From: Campylobacter sp.
GTDB lineage: Bacteria; Campylobacterota; Campylobacteria; Campylobacterales; Campylobacteraceae
Assembly (NCBI GenBank): GCA_017469645.1
Contig: JAFUFY010000069.1
Location: 1 to 35,944, forward strand
Length of the DNA stretch: 35,944 nucleotides
Direction of reading: 5' to 3'
Position numbers and translations under genes: made by a program. The notes below the pieces were generated by a model. The model searched no databases, was not told the DNA's origin, and worked only from the letters and a program-made list of their open reading frames with translations. Shown piece after piece: positions 6,596-15,341 of this stretch; positions within the stretch are counted from its first letter, which is position 1; every line of letters begins with the position of its first letter.

Positions 6596-7231
6596 CTATA
6601 AAATAGTTATCACGCCGCGTTTGCGAGAGATAAGTTTATCATTTTCCATCTCTTTTAAAATTCTAGAAACAGCTTCTCTTGCGCTTCCTAAATGCGAAGC
6701 CAATTCTTCGTGCGTAATCTTCATACTTCCGTTTTGAGAATTCTTTTTTAAAAATGCCAAAATTCGCTCACTAAGTGGCGAAAAAAGTGCTTGTTCCATG
6801 ACTTTTATAGACTGTGCAAATCGTTTTGCAACAAGCGTTAGTATATGATTTGTAAGACTTTGATATTTATCTTTCATTTTTATAAAAATTTCAGCAGGAA
6901 TCAGCAAAACTTCGGCTTGTTCTTTAACTTGGATATTGATTTTTGTTTCAAAACTACCCATAAAACAAGAGTCGCACAAAACGCAACTTTCGCCTTTTTT
7001 TAGCATAAAAACGGTGATTTCTTTGAAATTTTCAGATGTTATAAAGGCGCGCAAAAGTCCGCTTTTGACGATAATAAAGCCCAAACACTCGTGATTAAAA
7101 TATGTAAGTTTATCTTTGCCCAAAATTTTATCAATGCACTTTTCTTCAATCAATTTTTTATCTTCATCACTAAAATCAAATTTATCGATAAATTCTCTAC
7201 GCAAAATTTCCAAGTCTTTGCTATTTAACAT
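6596..7231 (-). CDS. Crp/Fnr family transcriptional regulator
   Basis: A 211-residue regulator with an N-terminal cyclic-nucleotide-binding-like beta barrel (about 30-120), a long dimer helix and a C-terminal winged helix. Its recognition helix lies in EELASHLGSAREAVSRIL (about 175-192). The barrel holds three close cysteines in ESCVLCDSC (83, 86, 89), a spacing seen in a Crp/Fnr subgroup and suited to redox or metal sensing, though this is not proof of an iron-sulfur cluster: the N-terminal Fnr cysteine set is missing. The gene lies just after ychF and before the 566-residue membrane protein. Its own TATAGT box is visible. Targets and ligand are unknown. Confidence 0.88.
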   Translation of the reverse strand: MLNSKDLEILRREFIDKFDFSDEDKKLIEEKCIDKILGKDKLTYFNHECLGFIIVKSGLLRAFITSENFKEITVFMLKKGESCVLCDSCFMGSFETKINIQVKEQAEVLLIPAEIFIKMKDKYQSLTNHILTLVAKRFAQSIKVMEQALFSPLSERILAFLKKNSQNGSMKITHEELASHLGSAREAVSRILKEMENDKLISRKRGVITIL

Positions 7232-7273
7232 AAAAATCCTTTTCTAAATTTATAAAATTTAGAACAAATTTAC

Positions 7274-7279
7274 ACTATA
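7274..7279 (-). promoter_or_regulatory. Possible -10 box of the Crp/Fnr gene
   Basis: TATAGT on the minus strand, preceded by AAATT, 42 bases before the start codon at 7231. It lies right behind the final stop of the full ychF frame, so the regulator could be transcribed apart from the upstream run. Confidence 0.4.
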
Positions 7280-7282
7280 AAT

Positions 7283-7360
7283 TTAAACATTAAACCTAAA
7301 ATGCATCACATCGCCGTCATTTACGACATAGTCTTTGCCTTCGAGTCGCATTTTGCCGTT
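7283..7360 (-). pseudogene. ychF: Severed C-terminal end of ychF
   Basis: After the TAA at 7361-7363 the same reading frame continues for 25 sense codons and ends at a second TAA (7283-7285). They encode the hallmark C-terminus of YchF, including GKMRLEGKDY and DVMHFRFNV. Conservation of this stretch shows the stop is recent, or an artefact, or is read through. It has no start codon or ribosome site of its own. Confidence 0.85.
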
Positions 7361-8386
7361 TTATTTGGCGCCATTTTCACCGCCGAATTTGACAAAATCA
7401 TCGTAAGCAATGACTTCTGCTCTAATAAATCCTCGTTCAAAGTCATTATGGATAACACTTGCCGCTTTTGGGGCTTTCCAGCCTTTTGTAATCGTCCAAG
7501 CACGAACCTCCATGACACCGGCTGTAAAATAGCTTATCAAATTTAGCTTCGCAAATGCCGTCCTTATGATATGATCAAGTCCGCTTTCTTCTACGCCCAA
7601 GCTTTGGAGTAATTCTTTTGCTTCATCATCATCTAGACCGATTAGCTCTTCTTCGATTTTTGCGTTTAGTTTGATGACTTCGTGGTTGCTAAGACCTGCA
7701 AATTCTTTGACTTTTTTAACAAATTCGTTATCGGTCTCTAACCCTGTTTCATCGACATTTGCGCCATAAATGACCTCTTTTGCCGAAAGCAAGCGAAGTT
7801 CTTTATTTAAATTTGTAAAAATTTCATTTTCAAATTCGCTAAAACTTGACGCAGAATTTCCGTCGTTTAAATGTTTTAAAAGCAAATTTGCCATATCCAA
7901 GCTTTCTTTTGCGCCTTTTGCATTTGCCCTTGCTTCTTTATTTAGGCGTTCTATTTTGCGAGTTAGTTGCTCGATGTCAGCTAAAATAAGCTCAGTGTTG
8001 ATAATCTCAATATCCCTTAACGGATCGATACCGCCTTCGACATGCGTGATATTTCCGTCTTCAAAACAACGAACGATATGCAAGATAATCTCGCATTCAC
8101 GGATATTTGCTAAGAATTTATTTCCTAAACCTTCACCTTTACTGGCTCCTTTTACAAGCCCTGCAATGTCGGTAAATTCGATAACCGAGTTTTGAATTCG
8201 ATTGGGATTAACGATTTTTGCTAATTCATTTAAACGCTTATCAGGCACGGCAACTACGGCTTTATTTGGCTCAATCGTGCAAAAAGGATAGTTTTGCGCT
8301 TGTGCGTTTTGTGCTTTGGTTAGTGCGTTAAATGTCGTTGATTTGCCGACATTTGGAAGTCCTACTATGCCTACTGATAATCCCAT
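7361..8386 (-). CDS. ychF: Ribosome-binding ATPase YchF, truncated by an in-frame stop
   Basis: An Obg-family P-loop protein that hydrolyses ATP and binds ribosomes. The P-loop GLPNVGKS is at residues 9-16, followed by DIAGLVKGASKGEGLGNKF, a coiled-coil arm and the start of the TGS domain. As read, the protein stops after 341 residues (ENGAK-stop). The same frame without the stop would give 367 codons before the final TAA, the length I expect for YchF. Family members usually have Glu (GAA) at this place, so one G-to-T change would explain the TAA. The loss removes the end of the TGS domain and may abolish or weaken function. The start ATG overlaps the pepA stop (TAATG), so the two genes are translationally coupled. 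Confidence 0.9.
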   Translation of the reverse strand: MGLSVGIVGLPNVGKSTTFNALTKAQNAQAQNYPFCTIEPNKAVVAVPDKRLNELAKIVNPNRIQNSVIEFTDIAGLVKGASKGEGLGNKFLANIRECEIILHIVRCFEDGNITHVEGGIDPLRDIEIINTELILADIEQLTRKIERLNKEARANAKGAKESLDMANLLLKHLNDGNSASSFSEFENEIFTNLNKELRLLSAKEVIYGANVDETGLETDNEFVKKVKEFAGLSNHEVIKLNAKIEEELIGLDDDEAKELLQSLGVEESGLDHIIRTAFAKLNLISYFTAGVMEVRAWTITKGWKAPKAASVIHNDFERGFIRAEVIAYDDFVKFGGENGAK

Positions 8387-9837
8387 TATTTTTCCTTTGA
8401 AATAGCGTCTAAATAGTATAAATTTGCTCTGACGGCTGCGCCTGTGGCACCGATTTGATTATAGCCCCATGCTTTTTCTAAATACGCAGGTCCGGCAATA
8501 TCAAGGTGAAGCCATTTATCTTTATACTCATCTTTTATAAATTTATCAAGGAAAAGCCCTGCCGTGGTCGTTCCGCCATAACGACTAGAAGCTGTGTTTG
8601 AAACATCGGCTATATTTGATTTGATAAGCTCTCTTAAATAATCATTAAATTCTAAAATTCCAAAAAGCTCACCGCTTGGCTTTGTAAGGCGTTTGTATTC
8701 TAGTTTAAATTCTTCATTGTTTCCTAAAAGTCCGATTGTGTATTCTCCTAGACCCACTACACAAGCTCCTGTTAGAGTTGCCATATCGATTAAAATATCA
8801 GGCTTTAACTCTTGTGCCCAGTCCAAGCAATCAGCCAAAACTAGCCTACCTTCTGCGTCTGTATTTCGCACTTCGATAGTAACACCGCTACGAGAAATAA
8901 GCACATCATCAGGCTTGTATGAATTTCCGCCTATCATATTTTCGGTTGCACCGATGACGGCGTGAATTTCAAACGGCAAATTTAGCTCGGCGGCTCCTTT
9001 TATGATACCCATTGCAGCCATTGCGCCGCTTTTATCGCATTTCATCGTTAGCATATAATCGCTTGGTTTAAGGCTTAGTCCTCCACTATCGTAAGTCAAT
9101 CCCTTGCCGACAAAAACAACTCGTTTTTTGCAAATTTGGGGCTTATAAGTTAGATGAATTAAGCGTGGCGGGTGGATTGAAGAGCGATTGACAGCCAAAA
9201 ATGCGTTCATATTTTGCTCTTTTAAGAAATTTTCATCATAAATTTTTACACTTACGCTGTCATAATTTGCCGCTAAAATTTCAGCTTCACTAGCCATTTT
9301 TACAGGCGTGTAAATTTCAGGGATTTCATTTACGCCGTCTTTGACGAAATTTGCAGCATTTGCCATAATCTCGCCTTTTTTAAGTCCATTTTGCGCCTTA
9401 TCGAGCTTGATTTCGTGGTTATTATACTCTTGTGTTGAGATTAGAATTTCATTTAGGCTATATTTTTTCTTTTCGCTTTTATATTTGTTAAATTCATAAC
9501 TTCCCAAAAACACGCCCTCAGCCATCGCCATAAAGCTTTTTGTAGTGCAACCGCAAAGATACGAAGCGATTTTAAAATTTGACATTTTATAGCTTTTTAG
9601 CGTGTTATACGCAGTGGCGATCGCTGAGCGAATTCTATCGAATTCTAGCGATTTTACGCCTATATAAAGTCGTCTGCTCTCACTTAAAAGCAAATTTGCG
9701 CTTCCGTCGTATCCGAAAAACTCAAATTTATCCTTGTCTTTGATAAATTCGTGATCTAAATTTTTATTTACAACCAAAATAACTTCAAAATCAGCTTTAA
9801 TTTCATCGATTTTTTCATTGATTAGTTTGATTTGCAT
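8386..9837 (-). CDS. pepA: Leucyl (cytosol) aminopeptidase, M17 family
   Basis: A 483-residue two-metal aminopeptidase that removes N-terminal residues from peptides in the cytoplasm. The M17 signature NTDAEGRL is at 325-332. The metal and catalytic ligands Lys245 and Asp250 lie in GKGLTYDSGGLSLKPSDYM, and further ligands follow in KCDKSGAMAAMG. Length and motifs are complete. An AAGGA ribosome site precedes the ATG. The gene overlaps the 3' end of dedA by 23 bases and abuts ychF, in the same order I recall from C. jejuni (apt-dedA-pepA-ychF). Confidence 0.96.
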   Translation of the reverse strand: MQIKLINEKIDEIKADFEVILVVNKNLDHEFIKDKDKFEFFGYDGSANLLLSESRRLYIGVKSLEFDRIRSAIATAYNTLKSYKMSNFKIASYLCGCTTKSFMAMAEGVFLGSYEFNKYKSEKKKYSLNEILISTQEYNNHEIKLDKAQNGLKKGEIMANAANFVKDGVNEIPEIYTPVKMASEAEILAANYDSVSVKIYDENFLKEQNMNAFLAVNRSSIHPPRLIHLTYKPQICKKRVVFVGKGLTYDSGGLSLKPSDYMLTMKCDKSGAMAAMGIIKGAAELNLPFEIHAVIGATENMIGGNSYKPDDVLISRSGVTIEVRNTDAEGRLVLADCLDWAQELKPDILIDMATLTGACVVGLGEYTIGLLGNNEEFKLEYKRLTKPSGELFGILEFNDYLRELIKSNIADVSNTASSRYGGTTTAGLFLDKFIKDEYKDKWLHLDIAGPAYLEKAWGYNQIGATGAAVRANLYYLDAISKEK

Positions 9838-10429
9838 ATCTATCCTTTCTTAAATTCATAAAGTAATTTTCCATTTTTTTAAATCCAAAATAAATTAAAT
9901 AAACGATGCTTAAAATTATCGGAATCGCCAAATACCAATGTTCTTCCGCCCAATTTATAAAGCGCCAAATTTGCTTTCCAAAATACCACGCCAAAATCAT
10001 CGTAATCGCTGCCCAGCACCAAGCGCTTATTAAATTTATAAAAGCAAATTTTTTTGCACTATATCTTGTTAAACCGATACTCATAGGTATTATCACACGA
10101 AATCCATACATATAGCGTTGCAAAAATATTATAGGCCAACCAAGTCGTTTAAGTAGCAAATGCGCTATTGCGAATTTTCTGCGTTGTTTAGCTAATTTTT
10201 TACCTATATAACTACGATTATATCTGCCGATATAAAAATAAAATTGATCCCCACAAAACGCTCCAAGTCCTGCAATAAAAATTCCAAGTGCTAAATTTAT
10301 ATGCCCTTCGTGCGCTAAAATTCCACCCAAAATAAGCGCAATTTCGCCTTCTAACAAGCACCAAACAAACAAAATTCCGTAAGCGTAATTTTTATACTCA
10401 AAAAGAAGTTCTTTTAAAAAATCTTCCAT
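9815..10429 (-). CDS. DedA family membrane protein
   Basis: A 204-residue inner-membrane protein of the DedA/VTT family, whose members are linked to undecaprenyl phosphate or phospholipid flipping and to envelope integrity. Seen here: the re-entrant GGILAHEGHIN segment, the conserved acid in GDQFYFYIGR, the FRVIIPMSIGLTRYSAKKF motif with the conserved Arg, and three to four further membrane spans with a basic C-terminal tail. The start codon directly follows the apt stop codon. The transported lipid cannot be inferred. Confidence 0.92.
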   Translation of the reverse strand: MEDFLKELLFEYKNYAYGILFVWCLLEGEIALILGGILAHEGHINLALGIFIAGLGAFCGDQFYFYIGRYNRSYIGKKLAKQRRKFAIAHLLLKRLGWPIIFLQRYMYGFRVIIPMSIGLTRYSAKKFAFINLISAWCWAAITMILAWYFGKQIWRFINWAEEHWYLAIPIILSIVYLIYFGFKKMENYFMNLRKDRYANQTNQ

Positions 10430-10978
10430 TTAGCCCTCTAATACGCTATAAACTTTTGTTATTTTGCCAAGTTTTTCAGAACCGCCAAGAGCTGGTAAAT
10501 CCATAACAAAACACGCTTGGGCGCATATCGCTCCTGCTCTTTGTATAAGCTCGGCTGCTGCAAATGCCGTGCCGCCTGTGGCGATTAAATCATCTACTAA
10601 TAAAACTTTTGCGTCTTTTGTATCTCTAAATGCGTCAATATGAATTTCGATTTGATCAAAGCCGTATTCAAGCGAGTATTTTTGTGAAATCGTTGTATAT
10701 GGGAGTTTTTTGGGTTTTCTTATCGGCACAAAACCCAAATTTAGGCGCGTAGCAAGTGCTGCGCCAAATATAAAACCCCTACTTTCAATCCCTGCGATAT
10801 AGTCAAACCCTGCGTCTTTATACTTTGCTTCTAAATGGGACATTAAAAATTCAAACGCCTTTTTGTCATTTAATAAAGTAGTAATATCGCGAAACAAAAT
10901 CCCTGCTTTTGGGTAATCTTTAATCTCTCTAATGGTGCTTAAAAGATATTTTTTATCATTTTCGTTTAGTTCTTTCAT
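10430..10978 (-). CDS. apt: Adenine phosphoribosyltransferase
   Basis: This 182-residue type I phosphoribosyltransferase makes AMP from adenine and PRPP (purine salvage). The PRPP-binding signature [11 protein letters not shown] spans 128-138. The adenine-side features ESRGFIFG (65-72) and the flexible-loop region RKPKKLPY (87-94) are typical of Apt. Length is normal. The ATG overlaps the stop of the preceding small coiled-coil gene (ATGA), and dedA begins immediately after its stop. Confidence 0.96.
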   Translation of the reverse strand: MKELNENDKKYLLSTIREIKDYPKAGILFRDITTLLNDKKAFEFLMSHLEAKYKDAGFDYIAGIESRGFIFGAALATRLNLGFVPIRKPKKLPYTTISQKYSLEYGFDQIEIHIDAFRDTKDAKVLLVDDLIATGGTAFAAAELIQRAGAICAQACFVMDLPALGGSEKLGKITKVYSVLEG

Positions 10979-11244
10979 TTTTCCTCTTTTTCTTTTAGAA
11001 TTTTGTTTTCAAATTTAACTTTTGTATTTTGCAATTTCAAATCCATATTTGCACTATCTGCCTTTTGAAGCGCATCAATGCTTGTTTGCAAATTTGATTT
11101 TAGCTTTACGATTATATTTTCAAGCTCGGTTATTTTTTGATTTTTCTTTGAAATCTCATCTAACATTTTGCTATTTTTTCTAAATGCTAAAATCAAAAGC
11201 AATAAACAAAACAAAGAAAATACCGCTAAAACCCAGCTTAACAT
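10975..11244 (-). CDS. Small single-pass membrane protein with coiled coil
   Basis: An 89-residue protein: one membrane helix at the N-terminus ([20 protein letters not shown]) and then a Lys/Glu/Asn-rich helix to the end with coiled-coil spacing. I chose the ATG at 11244 because GGGAG lies six bases before it; a TTG two codons earlier has no such site. Its start overlaps the rpiB stop, and its end overlaps the apt start. A small membrane gene holds the same place between rpiB and apt in C. jejuni as I recall. Function unknown. Confidence 0.8.
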   Translation of the reverse strand: MLSWVLAVFSLFCLLLLILAFRKNSKMLDEISKKNQKITELENIIVKLKSNLQTSIDALQKADSANMDLKLQNTKVKFENKILKEKEEK

Positions 11245-11687
11245 AGGCAACTCCCAAGTTTATTAACTCGCCTTTCGTGTCTGCCGCCTGCAAATTCGGT
11301 GCTAAAAAACGCTTTTATCATATCTTCAATGACGCCATTTCCAACAACCCTAGCCCCAAAAGCTAAGACATTTGCGTCATTGTGTTCTCTGCTCATCGTC
11401 GCCGTAAAGCGATCATGGCATAACGCACAGCGAATTTGCGGATTTCGATTTGCTGCCATTGAAATTCCAAGACCCGTGCCACAAATTAAAATCCCAAAAT
11501 TTCCTTCGTCTTTTGAAACTTCGTCGCACAAAGCCTTTGCAAAATCAGGATAATCAACGCTTATTTCAGGCGAATTTGCACCCAAATCTATCGGCTCAAA
11601 GCCCAAATTTTCTAAAATTTTCTTACTAATTTCTTTTGCTTCAAAAGCAGCGTGATCTCCTGCTATAAAAATCTTTTTAATCTGCAT
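11238..11687 (-). CDS. rpiB: Ribose-5-phosphate isomerase B
   Basis: A 149-residue RpiB/LacAB-type isomerase that interconverts ribulose 5-phosphate and ribose 5-phosphate in the pentose phosphate pathway. The phosphate/substrate loop GDHAAFEAKE (10-19), the catalytic Cys in ICGTGLGIS (Cys69) and the SREHNDANVLAFGARV segment with a conserved His are all present. It sits ten bases after lepB and feeds ribose phosphate to the same pool used by apt two genes later. Confidence 0.95.
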   Translation of the reverse strand: MQIKKIFIAGDHAAFEAKEISKKILENLGFEPIDLGANSPEISVDYPDFAKALCDEVSKDEGNFGILICGTGLGISMAANRNPQIRCALCHDRFTATMSREHNDANVLAFGARVVGNGVIEDMIKAFFSTEFAGGRHERRVNKLGSCLC

Positions 11688-11697
11688 AAAAACTCCC

Positions 11698-12543
11698 TTA
11701 ATCTTGCTCGTAAATCAAACTCTCATCGGTTTGTAAAGTATCTGCAAATCGCCCTATTCGCTCCCAGCGGATAATCTTATTTTTATCCCAACTAAAATAG
11801 ACAAACCAAGGCTTGCCGACGATTAGTTTATAAGGCACACAACCCCAAAAACGGCTATCTGCCGAATCGTTTCTATTATCGCCTATCATAAAAAACTCAT
11901 CTTGTGGAATTTTTATATAAAAAGCGTTAAATTCCAAATTTTTCATCTTAAAACTATCGCCAAATTCTTTCACAATAATCGGCTTCATAGCTAACGAGCC
12001 GTTAAGTAGCGACATTTCGACATTTGCTAACATTTTATTTCTGCTATTTGGATTATAATTTATCCCTTTAAATTTATAAGGCTCTTTTACAAATTTTTGC
12101 CCCATGAGCGTTACAATGTCGTTTTTATCGTAGTTTTTTTCGATAAATTCATCGCCTTCGTGTGGGCGAAGATAAAAGTTATTCAGATCAAAAATCACCT
12201 CATCGCCACCGACTGCAAAATTTCGCTTTACATAATGCTTTTTTGTATCTTTTGGATACCTAAACACAACTATATCGCCCCTTTTTGGGCGTTCGCCGTC
12301 TATTAAATGCCCATTACCCTTAAAATCAGGCAAAACTGCCTTTTCTATCCACGGGATATGTGGCGTAGGAATTCCGTAACTAAATTTTTTCACAAATAAA
12401 AAATCTCCCGGCAAAAGCGAGTACTTCATCGAACCGCTTGGAATCACAAAAGCCTGTGCCACAAAAAATATCACAAATAAAACGATTAAAACCGTCCCTG
12501 TCCAGCTACTTGCAAAATTATAAATTTTCTTTAAAACGCCCAT
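11698..12543 (-). CDS. lepB: Signal peptidase I
   Basis: A 281-residue membrane serine protease that removes signal peptides from exported proteins. One membrane helix spans about 15-34. Catalytic Ser38 lies in PSGSM, the general base Lys106 in KRNFAVGGDE, and the C-terminal signature GDNRNDSADSR is at 221-231. An insertion at about 125-210 is typical of larger epsilonproteobacterial forms. The gene follows folD by 12 bases in a minus-strand run and precedes rpiB. Confidence 0.96.
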   Translation of the reverse strand: MGVLKKIYNFASSWTGTVLIVLFVIFFVAQAFVIPSGSMKYSLLPGDFLFVKKFSYGIPTPHIPWIEKAVLPDFKGNGHLIDGERPKRGDIVVFRYPKDTKKHYVKRNFAVGGDEVIFDLNNFYLRPHEGDEFIEKNYDKNDIVTLMGQKFVKEPYKFKGINYNPNSRNKMLANVEMSLLNGSLAMKPIIVKEFGDSFKMKNLEFNAFYIKIPQDEFFMIGDNRNDSADSRFWGCVPYKLIVGKPWFVYFSWDKNKIIRWERIGRFADTLQTDESLIYEQD

Positions 12544-12555
12544 GAATTTGCTTTC

Positions 12556-13410
12556 TTAACGATTTTTATTTAGGCGATTTTTTGCCGAAGTAATCGTATT
12601 TTCTAGTAGCATAGCAATTGTCATGGGTCCAACGCCACCTGGAACCGGCGTGATAAAAGAACATTTTTCTTTAACGCTATCAAAATCAGCGTCCCCGACA
12701 AGGCGTCCATCATCTAAACGGTTAATCCCAACATCGATTAGCACGGCGCCGTTTTTTACCATATCGGCAGTTACAAAAAACGGCTTTCCGATAGCTGCAA
12801 CCAAAATATCAGCATTAGCGCAAATTTCTTTTAAATTTGCAGTTTTGCTGTGCGTTATCGTAACGGTTGCGTTTGCATTTAATAATAAATTCGCCATAGG
12901 CTTACCGACGATATTACTTCGTCCGATGATGACGGCGTTTTTACCGCTTACTTCGATGCCATATTCCTTCAAAAGTCGCATAATGCCAAGCGGAGTGCAA
13001 GGCACAAAGCTATCTAATCCGCTTACTAAGCGACCCACATTTACGGCATGAAAGCCATCGACATCTTTTTTGGGATCGATTTTTTCTAAAACTTTGTTTG
13101 TGTTTATATGTTTTGGCAAAGGAAGTTGCACCAAAATGCCATCTACTGCGTCATCTTCATTTAAATTTGCAATCAAATCCAAAAGCATTTCTTCGCTTGT
13201 GTCTTTATCAAGGCGGTGCATGATTGAATTTATTTCGCATGAGATACATGCTTTTTCTTTACTTGCGACATAAGTTTGACTTGCTTTATCGTCCCCGACT
13301 AAAATAACCGCTAAGCCTGGTTTAACGCCTTTTGAAGCTAAATTTAGTGCTTCAAGCCTAACTTCTTCTTTGACTTTTTTTGAGATTTCTTTTCCGTCGA
13401 TTATCGTCAT
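12556..13410 (-). CDS. folD: Methylenetetrahydrofolate dehydrogenase / cyclohydrolase
   Basis: A 284-residue bifunctional enzyme of one-carbon metabolism: NADP-dependent oxidation of methylene-THF followed by hydrolysis to 10-formyl-THF. Seen: YVASKEKAC with the catalytic Tyr and Lys, QLPLPKHI, the DVDGFHAVNVGRL motif, the dinucleotide site GRSNIVGKPMA and the C-terminal signature PVPGGVGPMTIAMLLENT. The length is normal. It is the first gene of the minus-strand run toward lepB and lies divergent from the cytochrome-hemL transcript. Confidence 0.97.
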   Translation of the reverse strand: MTIIDGKEISKKVKEEVRLEALNLASKGVKPGLAVILVGDDKASQTYVASKEKACISCEINSIMHRLDKDTSEEMLLDLIANLNEDDAVDGILVQLPLPKHINTNKVLEKIDPKKDVDGFHAVNVGRLVSGLDSFVPCTPLGIMRLLKEYGIEVSGKNAVIIGRSNIVGKPMANLLLNANATVTITHSKTANLKEICANADILVAAIGKPFFVTADMVKNGAVLIDVGINRLDDGRLVGDADFDSVKEKCSFITPVPGGVGPMTIAMLLENTITSAKNRLNKNR

Positions 13411-13442
13411 TTTTAACCTTTTTTAGAATTTACAAACTTAAT

Positions 13443-13448
13443 ATAATA
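13443..13448 (-). promoter_or_regulatory. Possible -10 box of the folD run
   Basis: TATTAT (in GGGTATTATATT) on the minus strand, 33 bases before the folD start codon. A second TATTATA lies about 15 bases further upstream, so the exact start of transcription is uncertain. Confidence 0.35.
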
Positions 13449-13542
13449 CCCAAAGTTATAATAAAACTAGTTGAATTTTTAAAATTAAATTCATAAAATT
13501 TAACAAATTTAGAGTTATTTACCTACTTTTAAACTCAAAAAT

Positions 13543-13548
13543 TATAAT
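13543..13548 (+). promoter_or_regulatory. -10 box of the cytochrome-hemL transcript
   Basis: TATAAT followed by an AT-rich start region, 28 bases before the ATG at 13577. Together with the folD boxes it makes 13411-13576 a divergent promoter region. Confidence 0.55.
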
Positions 13549-13576
13549 ATTTTAAAAAAATTTAAAAAGTGAATTT

Positions 13577-13936
13577 ATGCGAATTTTGATATTTTTATCT
13601 ATTTTTTTAAGTGCGATTTTTGGTGAGAATTTTATAACCGAAGCCGAATACGGCGAACTTTTATACAAAAATCCACGCGGTATCGGTTGTAATAAATGTC
13701 ATGGAGCAAAAGGCGAAGGAAGCTTGATAGCAAAATACGCAGAATTTAATAAAACTTCGGGCGAATACTATGACACCGAGCTTGTCGCACCGCCTATAAA
13801 CAAGCTTTCTTTGCAAGAATTTGCAGACGGGGTAACAAATTCAAAAGGGGTAATGCCAAGCTATTTTTTAACCAAAGATGAGATTATAATTCTTTACAAA
13901 TTTATAAAAAATCTAAATAAGGAGAAGAAAAAATGA
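13577..13936 (+). CDS. Small periplasmic c-type cytochrome
   Basis: A 119-residue exported protein. A signal peptide of about 16 residues (MRILIFLSIFLSAIFG) is followed by one heme-binding CNKCH (Cys38, Cys41, His42) and a likely axial Met93 in GVMPSYFL, the plan of a class I monoheme cytochrome. It would carry electrons in the periplasm; its partners are not shown. The stop codon overlaps the hemL start (ATGA), so cytochrome and tetrapyrrole synthesis are translationally coupled, an order I recall from C. jejuni too. Confidence 0.88.
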   Translation: MRILIFLSIFLSAIFGENFITEAEYGELLYKNPRGIGCNKCHGAKGEGSLIAKYAEFNKTSGEYYDTELVAPPINKLSLQEFADGVTNSKGVMPSYFLTKDEIIILYKFIKNLNKEKKK

Positions 13937-15204
13937 CAAACCACAAGGCTTTTACTCAGGCACAAAAATTTATTCCCGGTGGCGTTGATTCGCCCGTTCG
14001 TGCATTTGGAAATGTAGGAAGTGAGCCGTTTTTTGTAAAAAAAGCAAAAGGAAGCTATATTTATGACATCGAAGGCAAAAAATATTTAGATTTTGTTCAA
14101 AGTTGGGGACCGCTGATTTTTGGACATTGTGATAAAGATATTCAAAAAGCCGTTATCAAAACAGCTAAAAACGGGCTTAGCTTTGGTGCTTCAAGTCCGT
14201 TAGAAACCGAACTTGCAAAACTAGTTCTTGGAAAATTTGATTATTTGGATAAAATTCGCTTTGTTTCAAGCGGCACGGAAGCTACGATGAGCGCAATCCG
14301 CCTAGCTCGCGGATTTAGCAAAAAAGATAAAATTATTAAATTCGAAGGTTGTTACCACGGACACAGCGACTCGCTTTTGGTAAAAGCAGGAAGCGGTGCG
14401 ACAACTTTTGGAAATGCTAGTAGTGCTGGAGTTCCAGAAAGCATTGCAAAAAATACCTATTTGGCGATTTATAACGACATTGATAGCGTAAAGGCGATTG
14501 TCGAAAAAGAAGAAATCGGCACAATCATCATCGAGCCAATCGCCGGAAATATGGGCTTGGTTCCTGCAAAAGCTGAGTTTTTAAAGGAACTTCGCAAAAT
14601 TTGCGATGAGAAAAAAATCGTTTTGATTTTCGATGAAGTTATGAGCGGATTTAGAGCTAGCGCGCTTGGAAGTTACGGAATTTACGGCATTAAGGCTGAT
14701 TTGGTAACTTTTGGCAAGGTTATCGGCGGTGGAATGCCGGTGGCTGCTTTTGCCGGGCGCGGGGAGATAATGAATTTAATAAGTCCGCTTGGCGGAGTTT
14801 ATCAAGCAGGAACGCTAAGCGGAAATCCTGTCGCTATGGCAGCAGGAATCGCTTCTGTAAGTAAAATTTTTGCTTCAAAAAATCTTTACAAAAAGTTAGA
14901 AAATTTAGCAAATTTATTTATGGACGGATTAAAAGAAATCGCTAACAACAAAGGAATTCCTTTGCAAACTTGCGTAAGAGGCTCTATGTTTGGATATTTT
15001 TTCACTGAAAATCCTGTGTTAAACTACGCAGACGCCCTAAAATCAGACACAAAAACATTTGCCAAATTCCACGGAGTGATGATAAAAGAAGGCGTTTTTC
15101 TAGCCCCAAGCCAGTTTGAAACAGGCTTTATTTGCGCTAGGATGAACGAAAAAGAGATCGAATTTGCTTTGAAAAAAGCAAAAAAAGCGTTTGACAAATT
15201 ATAA
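13933..15204 (+). CDS. hemL: Glutamate-1-semialdehyde 2,1-aminomutase
   Basis: A 423-residue PLP enzyme that converts glutamate-1-semialdehyde to 5-aminolevulinate, the C5 route into heme. The Schiff-base Lys262 is in TFGKVIGGGMP. SSGTEATMSAIRLAR, YHGHSDSLL and FDEVMSGFR provide the rest of the cofactor and gating site. Length and motifs are complete. It follows the heme protein gene with an ATGA overlap, so cofactor and apoprotein are made from one message. Confidence 0.97.
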   Translation: MTNHKAFTQAQKFIPGGVDSPVRAFGNVGSEPFFVKKAKGSYIYDIEGKKYLDFVQSWGPLIFGHCDKDIQKAVIKTAKNGLSFGASSPLETELAKLVLGKFDYLDKIRFVSSGTEATMSAIRLARGFSKKDKIIKFEGCYHGHSDSLLVKAGSGATTFGNASSAGVPESIAKNTYLAIYNDIDSVKAIVEKEEIGTIIIEPIAGNMGLVPAKAEFLKELRKICDEKKIVLIFDEVMSGFRASALGSYGIYGIKADLVTFGKVIGGGMPVAAFAGRGEIMNLISPLGGVYQAGTLSGNPVAMAAGIASVSKIFASKNLYKKLENLANLFMDGLKEIANNKGIPLQTCVRGSMFGYFFTENPVLNYADALKSDTKTFAKFHGVMIKEGVFLAPSQFETGFICARMNEKEIEFALKKAKKAFDKL

Positions 15205-15323
15205 AAATTTGCTTGAATTTGCAAATTTAAAAATACAAAATTTGCAAATTTCGTTTAATTTTGAAAAATTTTTGACGAGTATTTTCGAGCTATTTTTTGA
15301 GTTGTGAGCGAAATGCAAATGAG

Positions 15324-15341
15324 ACGGGCTTTGTCGCCCGT
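15324..15341 (+). other. Hairpin in the hemL-AtpZ/I gap
   Basis: ACGGGC-TTTGTC-GCCCGT, a 6-bp GC-rich stem without a T run. It lies in the 204-base gap 15205-15408. The gap also has an open frame from a GTG at 15304 in phase with the next gene, but its codons are basic and unlike that family, so I read it as leader. The hairpin may be a transcript end, leader structure or decayed repeat. Confidence 0.4.

Noticed and set aside
7283..7363. Frameshift in ychF
   Set aside because: The conserved end continues in the same reading frame after the TAA, so the defect is a nonsense codon and not a frameshift.
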